31,908 nucleotides of DNA. Source: CAZSLZ01 sp964607865. Its GTDB lineage: Bacteria > Vulcanimicrobiota > JAJTBE01 > CAZSLZ01. The DNA lies in contig CAZSLZ010000016.1 of the NCBI GenBank assembly GCA_964607865.1, forward strand, positions 1-31,908, in the 5' to 3' direction. Made by a program: the position numbers and the translations under genes. A model generated the notes under the pieces. That model was not told where the DNA came from. It saw only the letters and a program-made list of their open reading frames with translations, and searched no databases. Numbering within the stretch: the stretch's first letter is position 1; every line of letters starts with the position of its first letter. Below are positions 7,129 through 14,911 of this stretch, one piece after another.

Positions 7129-8364
7129 TTATTTAATGAAACCCCATGGGCTTACCGGAGAGCCATTCTGCCGGACCTCGAAATGAAGGTGGGGGCCGGT
7201 GGAATTTCCGGTGCTTCCCACAGCGGCAATGGTATCGCCCTTGGACACCGCCTGCCCTACATTTACATAAAGTTCTGAACAGTGGCCATAAAGGGTGGTT
7301 ACTCCGCGGCCATGATCGATCATGACAGTGTATCCATAACCTCCGCACCAGCCGCTGTATATGACATTTCCGCTGTCAGCGGCCCTTATTCCGCTTCCAT
7401 GATAGGCGCCAATATCTATACCTGTATGAAACCTACTGTTTCCATAAATGGGATGGACTCTCCAGCCAAAGTTGGATGTAATAACACCGTCAGCCGGCCA
7501 ATTGTAGGTTCCGGTTCCACGGGCGTAAGTTTTACTTCCCCGGTTTTTCCGCTGATATTCACGAATCAGGGTCTGAACTTCCTGTTCCAGTTCATAGGTA
7601 TGTTCTTCCAGCTTCCATTTTTTGGTAAGATAAAATTTTCTTTCTTTTTCTACTTTATGAAGAAGAACTTCCCTTTTTTCCTCGATGCTCTCCAGGGTTA
7701 CTTTCTTCTGTTTTAAGCGGCCTCTATATGAAAGCATCCGGGTGTATTTATCCTGAATCTGGTTCTCTTTGAATGCAATGGCCTGCTGCTCGAGTTTTAA
7801 TGATTTTATCAATTTCTCGTCAGACTCGCTGATTCGCTTTAAATAATCGGTTCGATTCACGAAGTCGGAAAAATCCTGTGAACAGAGGACAACTTCAGCA
7901 AAACTGTTTTCGCCATTCAGATATATCTGACGCAAACGTTTCTGTAAAACAACCTGTTTTTTATCATATTCCTTTTTTAATCTTTCCAGATCTGACCGAA
8001 GCCTTTTTATGTCGGTTTCAGAAGTCTTAATCTTATTATTTAAATAGGAAACCTCTCCCTTGACGCTTCTGAGGCGGTTCTGAGCCTGATGAAGCTGGTG
8101 GAACATATCTTTTTCCCGGACATTGGTGATTTCCAGTCTCTTTTTTACACTTCGCAGACTGCTGCGGACATTATACAACTGCTGCTTTTTCCAGGAAAGA
8201 GATGAACATTCACCGGGCTGTAACGCAACCATGCTGAAAATTGCAACAAAAAATATTGTTATATAAGATTTTACATTCAGAAATTTTTCTATTTTACAGG
8301 TTAAGAACCGAATTGGAACCACCTCCGGTTGATTTAAAAACTCCTTTAGAAGAACATTTTTCAT
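7129..8364 (-). CDS. EnvC-like M23 peptidase with N-terminal coiled coil
   Basis: Predicted periplasmic peptidoglycan endopeptidase. A hydrophobic signal segment (residues ~32-48) is followed by long coiled-coil helices (~57-150 and ~170-275), then a LytM/M23 domain (~285-411). The zinc ligands are intact: His313 and Asp317 in FHTGIDIG, and His392/His394 in PHLHFEV, with YGHCS in between. E. coli EnvC has the same layout but lacks zinc ligands and acts only as an activator, so this protein is probably a hydrolase itself. The gene follows ftsE-ftsX by 76 bases, fitting the known mechanism in which FtsEX gates a coiled-coil partner at the septum. The start is uncertain: ATG 8364 has no clear ribosome binding site and would put ~30 residues before the signal segment, while a strong GGAGGTG at ~8320-8326 sits before an ATT codon at 8313. 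Confidence 0.88.
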   Translation of the reverse strand: MKNVLLKEFLNQPEVVPIRFLTCKIEKFLNVKSYITIFFVAIFSMVALQPGECSSLSWKKQQLYNVRSSLRSVKKRLEITNVREKDMFHQLHQAQNRLRSVKGEVSYLNNKIKTSETDIKRLRSDLERLKKEYDKKQVVLQKRLRQIYLNGENSFAEVVLCSQDFSDFVNRTDYLKRISESDEKLIKSLKLEQQAIAFKENQIQDKYTRMLSYRGRLKQKKVTLESIEEKREVLLHKVEKERKFYLTKKWKLEEHTYELEQEVQTLIREYQRKNRGSKTYARGTGTYNWPADGVITSNFGWRVHPIYGNSRFHTGIDIGAYHGSGIRAADSGNVIYSGWCGGYGYTVMIDHGRGVTTLYGHCSELYVNVGQAVSKGDTIAAVGSTGNSTGPHLHFEVRQNGSPVSPWGFIK

Positions 8365-8440
8365 GTTCTCTATTTCAATAGTCCTATCCTCTTAATAATC
8401 AAGGTTATTAGATTAAATAAATGTTAACTTTTTTGAGTTT

Positions 8441-9322
8441 TTATAATTTCAAATATTTATTTACAGAAATATAACTGGATACCCCACTGACCAGGATTCC
8501 TGCTGATAGCAGATACATGCTGGTTTTTACAGCGATCAGCTCAGGAGGGATGACGGGTATGAAAGGCATATCCTTGCTTATTACGCTGTAAAAACCCGAG
8601 TAAATAAAATTTAGCAATACGATTGCTATAGTGGAGCCCAGGACTCCATGAGCCAGCCCTTCCACAATAAAAGGCCCCTGAATAAACAAATGGGAAGCTC
8701 CCACCAACTCCATAATGGCAATTTCCTTTCTTCGGGAAAAAACAGTGAGTTTTATAGTATTGGCTATCAGAAAAACCGACGAAATTCCCAGAATTATTAT
8801 GATTACCATGCCGATTATCTTTATCCGGTTAGATAGTTTAATCAGTTTTTCCACCAACTCCACATTCCCATACCTGATCTCTTCTACTCCGGGATATTTG
8901 GAAACCTCTTCCGACAACTCCTTGATTTTCCTGGGCTCCTTTAAATCCAACTCAAGGGTGTGGGGTAAAGGGTTGTTGGTAAGGTTTTCCATCTCAATGC
9001 TGGTTCCCAGGCTTTCCTTCAGTTTTTTATAAGCTACATCCCTGTGAATGAACCGGGCTATTTCAATATTGGGGTGTTTCAATATACGGGCTTTCAACTG
9101 GCCTATCTTTTCTATATTATAATCGGGCACTATCACCACGGTAACATTGAATTTTTCCATTATGCTCTGGCTGAAATTGTTCAAATTGCTGGTTATAAGC
9201 CCGAAAAAACCCAGCTGAAATATCAATACCATAACCGTAGCTATGGATGATATATGAAGCATAACATTTCTTTTAAAATTCTGATTTACTTCACGAAAAA
9301 AATATTTATGGTTAGCAGACAT
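8441..9322 (-). CDS. ftsX: Cell-division ABC transporter permease FtsX
   Basis: Membrane subunit of the FtsEX complex, which couples cytoplasmic ATP hydrolysis to activation of a periplasmic wall hydrolase during division. The 293 residues show the family layout: a cytoplasmic N-terminus, TM1 (~20-42), a large periplasmic loop (~43-165) with the variable hydrolase-binding region, then TM2 (~168-192), TM3 (~218-242) and TM4 (~265-285). NTIKLTVFSRRKEIAIMELVGAS, given here as NTIKLTV then RRKEIAIMELVGAS, is the typical FtsX/MacB coupling segment. It lies 12 bases after ftsE, so the two subunits are made from one message. The downstream M23 protein is the natural partner for the periplasmic loop. 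Confidence 0.93.
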   Translation of the reverse strand: MSANHKYFFREVNQNFKRNVMLHISSIATVMVLIFQLGFFGLITSNLNNFSQSIMEKFNVTVVIVPDYNIEKIGQLKARILKHPNIEIARFIHRDVAYKKLKESLGTSIEMENLTNNPLPHTLELDLKEPRKIKELSEEVSKYPGVEEIRYGNVELVEKLIKLSNRIKIIGMVIIIILGISSVFLIANTIKLTVFSRRKEIAIMELVGASHLFIQGPFIVEGLAHGVLGSTIAIVLLNFIYSGFYSVISKDMPFIPVIPPELIAVKTSMYLLSAGILVSGVSSYISVNKYLKL

Positions 9323-9334
9323 TTTCTTCCTTTT

Positions 9335-10069
9335 TTATCTTAAGTCCATTTTATTGGAGGGGGTTATTTTTTTCCCTTGAATTTCCATATCGGGATTTGC
9401 CCCTCCTTCATCGGATATAATTTTGCCTTTCTTTAAAGTAATTACTCTTTTATTCATCTTTTTTACTATTTCCTGGTTATGGGTTGCCACAACTACAGTG
9501 GTCCCATTGGAATTTATATATTCAAGAATCTTCATAACATTATCCGCAGAAACGCTGTCCAGGTTGCCGGTGGGTTCGTCGGCCAGAAGCACGGGGGGAT
9601 TATAAACCAAAGCACGGGCTATGGAGGTCAGTTGCTTCTCTCCCCCTGACAATTCGTCGGGATACCGGTCTTTTTTATCCATAAGCCCTACTATATCCAG
9701 AACCATATCCACTTTTTCTGCAATTTTTTTTGGCTGGTACCCGGTAACCTCCAGGGCATAAGATACATTCTCCCTTACGGTTTTGTAATCCAACAGCTTG
9801 AAATCCTGAAAAACCACCCCCACTTTACGACGAAGCATATATATTCTGTTCCGGGGAAGCTCAGTAATATCATGGTTGTTTACATAAACCTCACCCGAGG
9901 TGGGCACCTCATCACGGTAAAAAAGTTTTAACAGGCTCGATTTACCCGAACCCGTAGTGCCCATTAAAAATACAAACTCACCCTGATCCATAAAAATATT
10001 TATATCTTTCAGAGCTTCAACTCCATTGGGATAAGTTAAACAGGCCTCACTGGCCTCCAGAATCGACAT
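9335..10069 (-). CDS. ftsE: Cell-division ATP-binding protein FtsE
   Basis: ATPase subunit of FtsEX. Visible motifs are Walker A GTTGSGKSS (37-45), Q-loop FQDF (~88), ABC signature LSGGEKQ (140-146), Walker B VLLADEP (~160-166), D-loop NLDS and the H-loop His in ATHNQ (~197). The canonical signature Gln position is kept, and all residues for ATP hydrolysis are present. At 244 residues it is about 20 longer than E. coli FtsE, because of a polar C-terminal tail after KKGKIISDEGG. The start is supported by AGGTG about five bases before the ATG. It lies between folD (12 bases upstream) and ftsX (12 bases downstream). Confidence 0.93.
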   Translation of the reverse strand: MSILEASEACLTYPNGVEALKDINIFMDQGEFVFLMGTTGSGKSSLLKLFYRDEVPTSGEVYVNNHDITELPRNRIYMLRRKVGVVFQDFKLLDYKTVRENVSYALEVTGYQPKKIAEKVDMVLDIVGLMDKKDRYPDELSGGEKQLTSIARALVYNPPVLLADEPTGNLDSVSADNVMKILEYINSNGTTVVVATHNQEIVKKMNKRVITLKKGKIISDEGGANPDMEIQGKKITPSNKMDLR

Positions 10070-10081
10070 ATTTCACCTCGT

Positions 10082-10999
10082 TTATTCAGAAGGAATAAAA
10101 TTGCAGTTTATTCCCGGAGATTTAAACAGATTATGCTTTAATTCCGGCCGGCCCAGACTCAACCAGGCTGCTCTGAAGGTGTTCTCAAGAATCATGGCCA
10201 CCGTCAGGGGGCCCACGCCACCGGGAACAGGGGTAATCAGGGAAGCTTTATCATAAACCCCTTCATATGCCACATCCCCCACAATACCATCATCCACAAC
10301 GTTAATCCCCACATCAATAACCACAGCGCCCTCTTTTATCATATCGGCGGTTATAAAGCCAGCCTTGCCCACAGCTGCCACGAGGATATCCGCCCGTCTG
10401 GTGTGCGAAGCCAAATCCACAGTCCTGCTGTGACAAACCGTGGGGGTGGCATTGCTTTCCAGCATTAATGCCAGAAGTGGTTTCCCCACAGCCAGGCTTC
10501 TGCCCACAATTGTCACCTGTTTGCCTTCAATCTCCACTCCATTTTCTTCCAGAATCTTCATCACAGCCTTGGGTGTGTTGGGTACAAAAACAGGTTTCCC
10601 CAGAGATAACAACCCCAGGTTGGCAGGATGCAGGCCGTCAACATCCTTGCCGGGATCAATCAGGGAAACCGCCTCGCCATAAGGGATATGGCCGGGCAGT
10701 GGCATTTCCAGAATTATTCCATGAATCGATTCATCCCTATTCAACTTATTCAGGGTTTCTTTTAAATCTTTCAGTGAAGCTGTCCTGGGCAACTCAAACA
10801 AATCGTTGTCAATCCCAACTTTTTTGCAGGTTCTTTGTTTGCTTCTTATGTAAGCTTCGGCAGAAAGGTCATGGCCCACTGCCACAATTGCCAACCGGGG
10901 TGTTTTATTGAATTTTTCTACAAAACGCTCCACGTTTTTTTTCAATTCATTTTTTATTTCTTTTGCCAGTTTTTTTCCGTTTAAATCTTTCTCCCGCAT
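10082..10999 (-). CDS. folD: Bifunctional methylenetetrahydrofolate dehydrogenase/cyclohydrolase FolD
   Basis: Interconverts 5,10-methylene-, methenyl- and 10-formyl-tetrahydrofolate with NADP in one-carbon metabolism. The catalytic Tyr50 and Lys54 are in AYIRSKQ, followed by the family motifs DVDGLHPANLG (~120), VGRSLAVGKPL (~165-175, dinucleotide-binding) and PVPGGVGPLTVAMI (~257-270). At 305 residues it is slightly longer than usual because of a C-terminal tail. A clean GGGAGG site lies about six bases before the ATG. It is the first gene of the minus-strand run folD-ftsE-ftsX-M23; metabolic and division genes sharing a transcript is common and need not mean a functional link. A terminator-like hairpin of the preceding gene lies upstream, so the operon promoter is probably between 11000 and 11035. 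Confidence 0.95.
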   Translation of the reverse strand: MREKDLNGKKLAKEIKNELKKNVERFVEKFNKTPRLAIVAVGHDLSAEAYIRSKQRTCKKVGIDNDLFELPRTASLKDLKETLNKLNRDESIHGIILEMPLPGHIPYGEAVSLIDPGKDVDGLHPANLGLLSLGKPVFVPNTPKAVMKILEENGVEIEGKQVTIVGRSLAVGKPLLALMLESNATPTVCHSRTVDLASHTRRADILVAAVGKAGFITADMIKEGAVVIDVGINVVDDGIVGDVAYEGVYDKASLITPVPGGVGPLTVAMILENTFRAAWLSLGRPELKHNLFKSPGINCNFIPSE

Positions 11000-11030
11000 A
11001 TGAACCTCCCGGTAAATTTATCCTATAATT

Positions 11031-11056
11031 AAACAGGGAAGCGGTTAAGCTTCCCC
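11031..11056 (-). terminator. Terminator-like hairpin after the acidic-protein gene
   Basis: GGGAAGC (11036-11042) pairs with GCTTCCC (11049-11055), loop of six. On the minus strand it is followed by TGTTTAATT, a weak U tract, so termination may be partial. Confidence 0.55.
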
Positions 11057-11099
11057 GGTAGTATCAGGGAGTTAATGGACAATTGTGGAACTCAGAAAA

Positions 11100-11594
11100 T
11101 TAATCTTCGTATTCATCCTCTTCCATCTCATCCAGTTCTTCTTCCTTGTCAAAAGCTTCTTCTTCCAGTTCCACGCCTTCTTCCTCTTCTTCTATTTCAA
11201 AACCTTCTTCTGCGAAGCCTTCCATTTCCATACCCAGAGTAAGGTCGGCAGGAGCTTCTCCTTCAATGGGTTCTTCCTCGGTTATGGCGGAACCCATTTC
11301 TAAAATAGATTCCCCTTCCTCAGCTTCTTTAAGGCAACCCCGGACATCATAATCAGGCAATATCAATAATACATTGCGGAAAAATTCCAGGGTGTAGGGT
11401 TCGAATTCCTGTTCCAGGCCAGCTTCACTGGAAGCATAAATGGGTTCGGAGAATAACTCCTCAAGTTTTTCAGCTAATTCGTCGCTGTCCACATCAATAT
11501 AGACATCGTCTTCCTCTAAGGAAACATAACCCAGGTATTCTCCCTTTTCGCATTTTTCGTCGCCTTCGACAAATTTATAAAGTTCTATGTACAT
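11100..11594 (-). CDS. Small protein with an extremely acidic C-terminal tail
   Basis: A 164-residue protein that I do not recognise. Residues 1-100 look like a folded alpha/beta domain (YIELYKFVEG at the start; YTLEFFRNVLLILPDYDVRG near the end). Residues ~105-164 are dominated by Glu and Asp with interspersed Met, Phe and Leu, so this part is probably disordered and strongly negative. There is no signal peptide, so it is cytoplasmic. AAGGAG lies ten bases before the ATG. It lies 71 bases downstream of the kinase-like gene on the same strand and may share its transcript; an acidic partner or substrate of the kinase is conceivable but unsupported. Acidic tails occur on nucleic-acid mimics and chaperones, and nothing here tells them apart. 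Confidence 0.7.
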   Translation of the reverse strand: MYIELYKFVEGDEKCEKGEYLGYVSLEEDDVYIDVDSDELAEKLEELFSEPIYASSEAGLEQEFEPYTLEFFRNVLLILPDYDVRGCLKEAEEGESILEMGSAITEEEPIEGEAPADLTLGMEMEGFAEEGFEIEEEEEGVELEEEAFDKEEELDEMEEDEYED

Positions 11595-11665
11595 CCCAAA
11601 AAAACTCCTTAGTTACTAAAATATTTACAATTTTACCTAATCAAAAAAATTTAAAAGAGTTCCCT

Positions 11666-12565
11666 TTATTTACCTTTTTTAAAAGGGCGCGCCAGTTCCC
11701 TGGCCAGTTTTTGAAGCCAACTTTCTTCTTCCTGCCTGGGCTTTTCCCTTTTAAGTTCTTTATTGATTACAGCCTGTAAATCCTCTTGCAATTTTCTTAT
11801 ATTTTCATATCTCTGGTGAGGATCACTTTTGGTTGCTTTTAAAATAATTTTCTCCAATTCCCTGCTTACCTCGGAATTAAACTGGCTCACCGGGGGATAT
11901 TCACCCCTGGCAAGAGACGGATCCCAGAAGGTAAGCATTTGATGAATTACCACACCCAGGGCGAAAATATCGTTTTGCTGGGTTAAAACCGGGGCATCGC
12001 CATATTGTTCAGGCGGAGCATAACCCAGGGTACCCCATTTGGGTTGATTTTTCTCACGGCGGGCCAACATTTTGCCCAGCCCGAAATCGGTAAGCTTTAT
12101 TGAGCCCTCAGGGGTTACAATAATATTGGAGGGGTTCAGATCATGAAAAATAATGCCATGGCCGTGAAGATGTTCCAGGGCGCTTGCAACCTGACGGGTA
12201 AAATCAATAACCTGATACTCGGTAAAAGGTTTCTTCCGCAATTCCAGAATTTCTTGCAAACGGTGGCCGGGTATGAATGGAAAAATTATATATTCATAAT
12301 CATTTTCATAAAAACAATCTTCTAAAGGAACAAGAAGGGGATGGTTTATTTTTGTATATTTCCGGGCAATGCCCTCGAAATGACGAAAAACCCTGCATCT
12401 CTCTTCAGGATCTTCAAAAGATAAAGAAATTTCCTTAATAGCCCACCGATCAGTGGGGTTATGAAGACTGGTCCCCAGATAATAAGTACTGTAAGGCAGT
12501 TTCTGCAAAAGCTTCAGCAGTTTGTATTCTCCCTGTAATATTGGTTTTGAGTTTACCGGATCCAT
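11666..12565 (-). CDS. Divergent Ser/Thr protein kinase (PknB-like fold)
   Basis: A 299-residue single-domain Hanks-type kinase without a transmembrane or sensor domain. Seen: the ATP-anchoring Lys in WAIKEI (~44), an alpha-C Glu candidate in HFEGIA (~64), the catalytic loop FHDLNPSN (~140-147), TDFGLGK (~159-165) and APPEQYGD (~183-190). The catalytic Asp, metal-binding Asn and DFG Asp are kept. Two elements are altered: the glycine-rich loop has lost its glycines (LLQKLPYSTYYLG), and the loop reads F-H-D-L-N where HRDLK is usual, so the Lys that contacts the gamma phosphate is Asn. It could be a weak kinase or a pseudokinase. ATG 12565 is preferred over the adjacent TTG 12568 because GGAGG is then six bases away. 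The tail is Lys/Arg-rich. Confidence 0.85.
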   Translation of the reverse strand: MDPVNSKPILQGEYKLLKLLQKLPYSTYYLGTSLHNPTDRWAIKEISLSFEDPEERCRVFRHFEGIARKYTKINHPLLVPLEDCFYENDYEYIIFPFIPGHRLQEILELRKKPFTEYQVIDFTRQVASALEHLHGHGIIFHDLNPSNIIVTPEGSIKLTDFGLGKMLARREKNQPKWGTLGYAPPEQYGDAPVLTQQNDIFALGVVIHQMLTFWDPSLARGEYPPVSQFNSEVSRELEKIILKATKSDPHQRYENIRKLQEDLQAVINKELKREKPRQEEESWLQKLARELARPFKKGK

Positions 12566-12579
12566 CAAGACCCTCCTTA

Positions 12580-12608
12580 ATTATAAGCCTGAAGATATAA
12601 ACTTTTAA
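12580..12608 (-). promoter_or_regulatory. Candidate promoter for the kinase gene
   Basis: On the minus strand TTAAAA (12608-12603) and TATAAT (12585-12580) are separated by 17 bases. The implied transcription start near 12573 falls within the ribosome binding site, which would leave a very short leader, so the call is tentative. Confidence 0.35.
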
Positions 12609-12673
12609 TTGCGGTTAACCATTTCCTCTTTTTTAATAAAAATTCCTGAATTTTAATACTATTTTATGATTTT

Positions 12674-13666
12674 TCATTCCTTTATTAAAACCCGGGTACC
12701 CGGCAGAATTATTCTATGAATTTCGTATGCTTCAGCGTCCTCCAGCCCGACACAACCTGCCGTATAGTCTTTTCTCATCCTGCCGTAATCAAACCCCCCG
12801 GCATGCAGGCCAATATCATTGCCCATATCAGAATCATGCCAGGGAATACCCCCCATCCCTGCAAAATAAACTATTTTTCTGTATTGTTCTTTATCTATAA
12901 CTTTATTTTTTAAACCTTTTTCTGCATTCTGCTTATTGGGATAATTTATCTCCATCCACGCCCGCATGGGGTATTTTTCACAAATGTAATATTCTCCCAC
13001 CGGGGTTCTCCTGTCCCCTTCCTTCAACTTGTCTCCGGCAGGTTTGTTGGAAAGCCCGATTTTATAAGATTTCAGCAAAATCTTACCCGAATATAAATCC
13101 ATCCGGTAACGGGATTTATAAACCACCAGCTGGGCATCCTCAAGGGGAAGCTTCAAACCTTTCTCCGCAATAATTTCTTCCAGCAGAGGCTGTCTGTTTG
13201 CTCTTAATATCTTGATGGCCATGGAATGAAGAAGTTCAAAATAGGAAAAATTCCCGCCGGGGCAGGACAATTCCAGATCGTGATCTTTATGGCGTTCAAT
13301 CTGGCTCAGAGGAATTTCATATTCTTTCATCAGCTCAAACAGAAGCTCCTCAAGCGCATGTTTTTGAACACCCGAAAAGCCTTCAGTCTTATCAAAATTG
13401 CCCTCCACCAATACCATCAATGAACGGTGGTTAAAATCGGTACCAAGGTGTTCTATTGTTTTTTTGGAGGAAACTCCCCTTATAACTTTCCCACCAACGG
13501 TTACCTTATAATGAAACTCCCCAGCTTCAGGGCAGGCCGAATGATGAATCACAATACCGTCGGGTTTGAAGTCTTTTAATTCACCTGCATAACCAATATT
13601 TATCATCAATAAGAATAATAAGCCTGAAAACATGATTTTTGTTTTAAAATGATTCAGCATTTTCAT
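12674..13666 (-). CDS. PGRP/Amidase_2 - L,D-transpeptidase (YkuD) fusion
   Basis: A secreted two-domain peptidoglycan enzyme. After a signal peptide (to about the YAG motif), residues ~35-145 match a PGRP/Amidase_2 domain: IVIHHSACP holds the first His ligand, and RHKDHDLELSCPGG holds the second His and the Cys ligand, as in T7 lysozyme-type amidases. Residues ~175-330 are a YkuD L,D-transpeptidase: GDRRTPVGEYYI, LHAGGFDYG and the catalytic Cys in YTAGCVGL (~305). The first domain would cut stem peptides from glycan, and the second forms 3-3 crosslinks or attaches proteins to DAP. Start: ATG 13666 overlaps the upstream stop as ATGA and begins right before the signal peptide. A longer frame back to 13738 merely overlaps the neighbouring gene. 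Confidence 0.88.
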   Translation of the reverse strand: MKMLNHFKTKIMFSGLLFLLMINIGYAGELKDFKPDGIVIHHSACPEAGEFHYKVTVGGKVIRGVSSKKTIEHLGTDFNHRSLMVLVEGNFDKTEGFSGVQKHALEELLFELMKEYEIPLSQIERHKDHDLELSCPGGNFSYFELLHSMAIKILRANRQPLLEEIIAEKGLKLPLEDAQLVVYKSRYRMDLYSGKILLKSYKIGLSNKPAGDKLKEGDRRTPVGEYYICEKYPMRAWMEINYPNKQNAEKGLKNKVIDKEQYRKIVYFAGMGGIPWHDSDMGNDIGLHAGGFDYGRMRKDYTAGCVGLEDAEAYEIHRIILPGTRVLIKE

Positions 13667-14778
13667 ATCTTTTTCCGGAACACCCCATCTCGGGTTATAT
13701 ACGTTACATAGTTGTATCTTCTGCCGGTAAATTTCCATAACAGAGGAGGTTCAGAAGTGGGAAATCCGATTTCCCCACCGGGTTCTTCCCCTTCAAGTTC
13801 AATTATTACCAATGCTGAAAGTCTAATCCGGTTTATTAATTCCTGGTTTCTTAAAACCCCTATTTTTTTCATGTCCGGGGCAAACCTGGGGTTAAAATAC
13901 CTTCCGGGGAAAGCCCGGGTTGGCAACTGGGAATCCAGGTCATATAAAAACATTGCCCCGCCGGAACTGTTTCCCAGGGGTTGGACCGCATAAGCTAATA
14001 TGTTGCTTTTTTCACGCAAATCGCAACCCTGATACCTTTTAAAGTTATCAATTAAAAAATCTTCTTCAGTTCCCCGCCGGTATCCCACCAGGAAACCCTG
14101 TTCGTTATCAGAAAAATTAAATACCACATATTGGGGGTTCACGGTTACAAATCTCACATTCTGGGCTCCGGGCATATAGTTCTTACTTATTTTCTTCATT
14201 TGCGAGTATCTGATAATATCATTTACCGAATCTTCGCCCTGCTTTTCAGGATCGATGGTGGCCAGCCCCTCATCCAGGTATTCGCCAGCCCTGTCATAAT
14301 AATAACCCCAGGCATATATCCTGTCTTTCTTGAAATACAGATAGGATTTTCTTCCACCAAACAAGGCAAAACCCGGCGTTGCGCCGATTCGTTCCTTGAT
14401 TAACTTCCACTTACGGGATTTTCTGGTCCAGTAATAAAATGAAAAGTTTGTGGGGGAATATAGCAGAATCCGGTTTCCGTCAGAATCAGCGGTAATATAT
14501 TCGGCATCTTTAACTGGAGCTTTGATTCTTCTATATACCCGGCCCCGGGAGGAAGCGATCAGCAGTTTAAAATCCCCGGTCCTGTAATCGACGGAAGCCA
14601 GGAGGAAATTTCCGTTCTCCAGCGCCTGAATAAGGCTCACATTCCCTTTTCTGTCAAATTTCTGGAGGTTGTCCAGTAAAAAAAGGGGAGCCGAGCTGTC
14701 ATCAGCACCCGTTACGGGAGACTGTGACAGAAAAATAATTATTAAAGTAATAAAAACCCAAAAATTTCTTATTTTCAT
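13663..14778 (-). CDS. Secreted beta-propeller-like protein of unknown function
   Basis: A 371-residue exported protein with a Sec signal peptide (residues 1-25, cleaved near VTGA). The mature part is a series of short strands with repeated patterns such as G-N-x-L-L-A-S-V and a later strand ending in YFNPRFAPDMKKIGV, the latter resembling TolB/PD40-type blades (a strand with F-x-P-D-x-K-K-I). I infer a beta-propeller or sheet-rich binding protein; no catalytic residues stand out. AGGTGAGA lies just before the ATG. Its stop overlaps the start of the amidase/transpeptidase fusion as ATGA, so the two proteins are translationally coupled and may work together at the wall. It begins a leftward unit divergent from the 14912 gene. 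Confidence 0.75.
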   Translation of the reverse strand: MKIRNFWVFITLIIIFLSQSPVTGADDSSAPLFLLDNLQKFDRKGNVSLIQALENGNFLLASVDYRTGDFKLLIASSRGRVYRRIKAPVKDAEYITADSDGNRILLYSPTNFSFYYWTRKSRKWKLIKERIGATPGFALFGGRKSYLYFKKDRIYAWGYYYDRAGEYLDEGLATIDPEKQGEDSVNDIIRYSQMKKISKNYMPGAQNVRFVTVNPQYVVFNFSDNEQGFLVGYRRGTEEDFLIDNFKRYQGCDLREKSNILAYAVQPLGNSSGGAMFLYDLDSQLPTRAFPGRYFNPRFAPDMKKIGVLRNQELINRIRLSALVIIELEGEEPGGEIGFPTSEPPLLWKFTGRRYNYVTYITRDGVFRKKI

Positions 14779-14888
14779 AATCTCACCTGTTTTACAAAGT
14801 CTGTTTCTGTTTTTAATATCAACCCCGGCAATCCTTTATTATCTGGATAAATTCTGTAAAACCAGCAGGTAAACTCAAAAATTTGGGG

Positions 14889-14894
14889 TATAAT
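14889..14894 (+). promoter_or_regulatory. Candidate -10 box for the 14912 gene
   Basis: A perfect TATAAT lies 17 bases before the ATG and eight bases before the GGAGG site. No good -35 is seen at the expected distance. The leader would be about 11 bases long. Confidence 0.35.
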
Positions 14895-14911
14895 TATATC
14901 TGGAGGTCAGG

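Noticed and set aside
7133..7348. A second minus-strand frame overlapping the end of the M23 gene
   Set aside because: It overlaps the conserved M23 catalytic region in another frame and has no features of its own.
11146..11352. A serine/proline-rich plus-strand frame
   Set aside because: It is the antisense image of the Glu-rich tail of the acidic protein; low complexity explains the open frame.
12360..12395. A stretch with GCAATG and CTCG resembling the end of the dispersed repeat
   Set aside because: It lies inside the conserved kinase coding region and does not continue into any other block of the repeat.
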